The notes under the pieces are model-generated. The model ran no database searches. It saw nothing but the letters and a program-made list of their open reading frames with translations, and was not told the origin of the DNA. A DNA stretch of 64,000 bases from an uncultured Campylobacter sp. GTDB lineage: Bacteria > Campylobacterota > Campylobacteria > Campylobacterales > Campylobacteraceae. The position numbers were made by a program, and so were the translations under genes. The DNA is taken from positions 17,508 through 81,507 of the forward strand of contig CAMCEN010000008.1 of assembly GCA_945873855.1 (NCBI GenBank). The letters run 5' to 3'. Positions 63,521-64,000 of this stretch are shown one piece after another (the first letter of the stretch is position 1; every line of letters starts with the position of its first letter).

Positions 63521-64000
63521 TTAATACAACTTTAAATCTCGGTTAAAATCTTGTAAATTTTGATTAACATAATTAACATAAACATTGTAAATCATTTTAG
63601 GCGTGCTATGACCTAGCAGGGCAGCAAGCTTTACAGGCGTTACATAGTTATTAGTAAGCATAAAAGTAGCATAAGTGTGCCTCATAGTGTAAGGGCGGCG
63701 ATATTTTATACCTAAATCGACTAGAATTTTGCTCCAAATATCTTGGAAAATTTGAGAATCTCTATAAGGCTTGTTATATTGATTTTCTAGCAAATATCCA
63801 CTAAAAAACTTGCGGCTGTCTATAAACTCGCATAAAGTTTGCCTTAGATTTCTTAAAATCGGCACTTTACGCATACTTTTAGCAGTTTTTGGAGTGCCTT
63901 CACCAAAGCGAGAACGAGTAGAATTTATAGAAATTATATCACTAGCCAAATCAATATCTTTTAGCTTTAATGCTATAATCTCGCCAGTGCGCATACCAGT
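63521..64000 (-). CDS. Tyrosine recombinase/integrase, C-terminal catalytic part (runs off the window)
   Basis: At least 160 codons of a phage-type integrase whose 5' end lies beyond position 64000; the frame is open to the edge (codons TG before MRTGEI). Catalytic residues are all visible: Arg in MRTGEI, Lys in SMRKVPIL, the H-x-x-R-like TMRHTYATF (Arg and the following His), the second His in LLGHSTPKM and the tyrosine in IYNVYVNY. It reads toward the tRNA-Ser gene, 69 bp away, the usual arrangement for elements that integrate at a tRNA 3' end. Confidence 0.88.
   Translation of the reverse strand, partial: TGMRTGEIIALKLKDIDLASDIISINSTRSRFGEGTPKTAKSMRKVPILRNLRQTLCEFIDSRKFFSGYLLENQYNKPYRDSQIFQDIWSKILVDLGIKYRRPYTMRHTYATFMLTNNYVTPVKLAALLGHSTPKMIYNVYVNYVNQNLQDFNRDLKLY

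Noticed and set aside
1..64000. Poly-G/poly-C contingency tracts typical of Campylobacter
   Set aside because: The longest G or C runs I saw are five to six bases, all in intergenic modules.

Overview
The window is a bacterial chromosome segment that I place in the genus Campylobacter (Campylobacterota); I cannot name the species. The placement rests on gene content (Maf-type flagellin glycosyltransferase, DcuA/AspA/FumC C4-dicarboxylate metabolism, RpoD and RpoN, FtsH-like pseudo-protease, tandem hemerythrins) and on blocks whose order I recall from Campylobacter and Helicobacter genomes: msbA-pyrD-M16 peptidase-dapA-SDR, S4-tsaE-lptB-rpoN, aroB-mscS-mtaB-ftsH-like, ilvB-ilvH-lpxD, rplI-hslV-hslU and ribH-nusB-pyrF. 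Nearly all coding capacity is housekeeping.

Layout. 1-9.9 kb (mostly minus): end of pgsA, a maf gene set between two direct copies of a composite repeat, then SDR, dapA, M16 peptidase, pyrD, msbA and ykgJ. 9.9-17.8 kb (minus): an AT-rich accessory cassette with a type III restriction-modification pair (res, mod), a 208-aa protein of unknown function and a NERD-like nuclease/SF1 helicase. 17.8-22.3 kb: fumC, dcuA, aspA. 22.6-34.2 kb (plus): ftsW-murG, hup, S4-tsaE-lptB-rpoN, aroB-mscS-mtaB-ftsH-like-mog. 34.7-38.6 kb: an EfeOBU-type iron uptake locus in which efeB and efeU each carry a one-base homopolymer frameshift. 38.8-46.6 kb: ilvB-ilvH-lpxD, acnB, rpoD. 46.9-50.4 kb (minus): ribB, an acetyltransferase, prfB, a small hypothetical gene and a lipoprotein. 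50.5-58.1 kb (plus): rplI-hslV-hslU, a ThrE/YjjP-YjjB-type exporter pair, two hemerythrins, a UvrD-family helicase. 58.7-61.4 kb (minus): two NSS-family symporters. 61.5-63.3 kb: ribH-nusB-pyrF. The window ends with tRNA-Ser(GCU) and the catalytic half of a tyrosine recombinase, probably the edge of an integrated element.

The most unusual property is the intergenic DNA. Almost every gap is built from the palindrome GGAATTCTAGAATTCC, its halves and near-copies (nested EcoRI and XbaI palindromes). These palindromes also form the joints between several longer modules that recur in either orientation: a GTCATTGCGAG-type REP-like sequence, a GTCATCC...CTTGACC...GGATC hairpin, a GGGGGTTAGGGGGTGTC module, and a roughly 115-bp element present three times (526-639, 2981-3104, 58374-58487). 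In that element the flanks are conserved while hairpin arms are exchanged for other self-complementary arms, which argues that the folded structure is what is kept. The palindrome supplies the stop codon of murG, ykgJ, rpoN and efeB, forms terminator-like hairpins after lpxD and rpoD, and has entered the nusB reading frame twice. The best candidates for something undescribed are this mosaic repeat system and the helicase plus 208-aa pair upstream of the type III RM genes.
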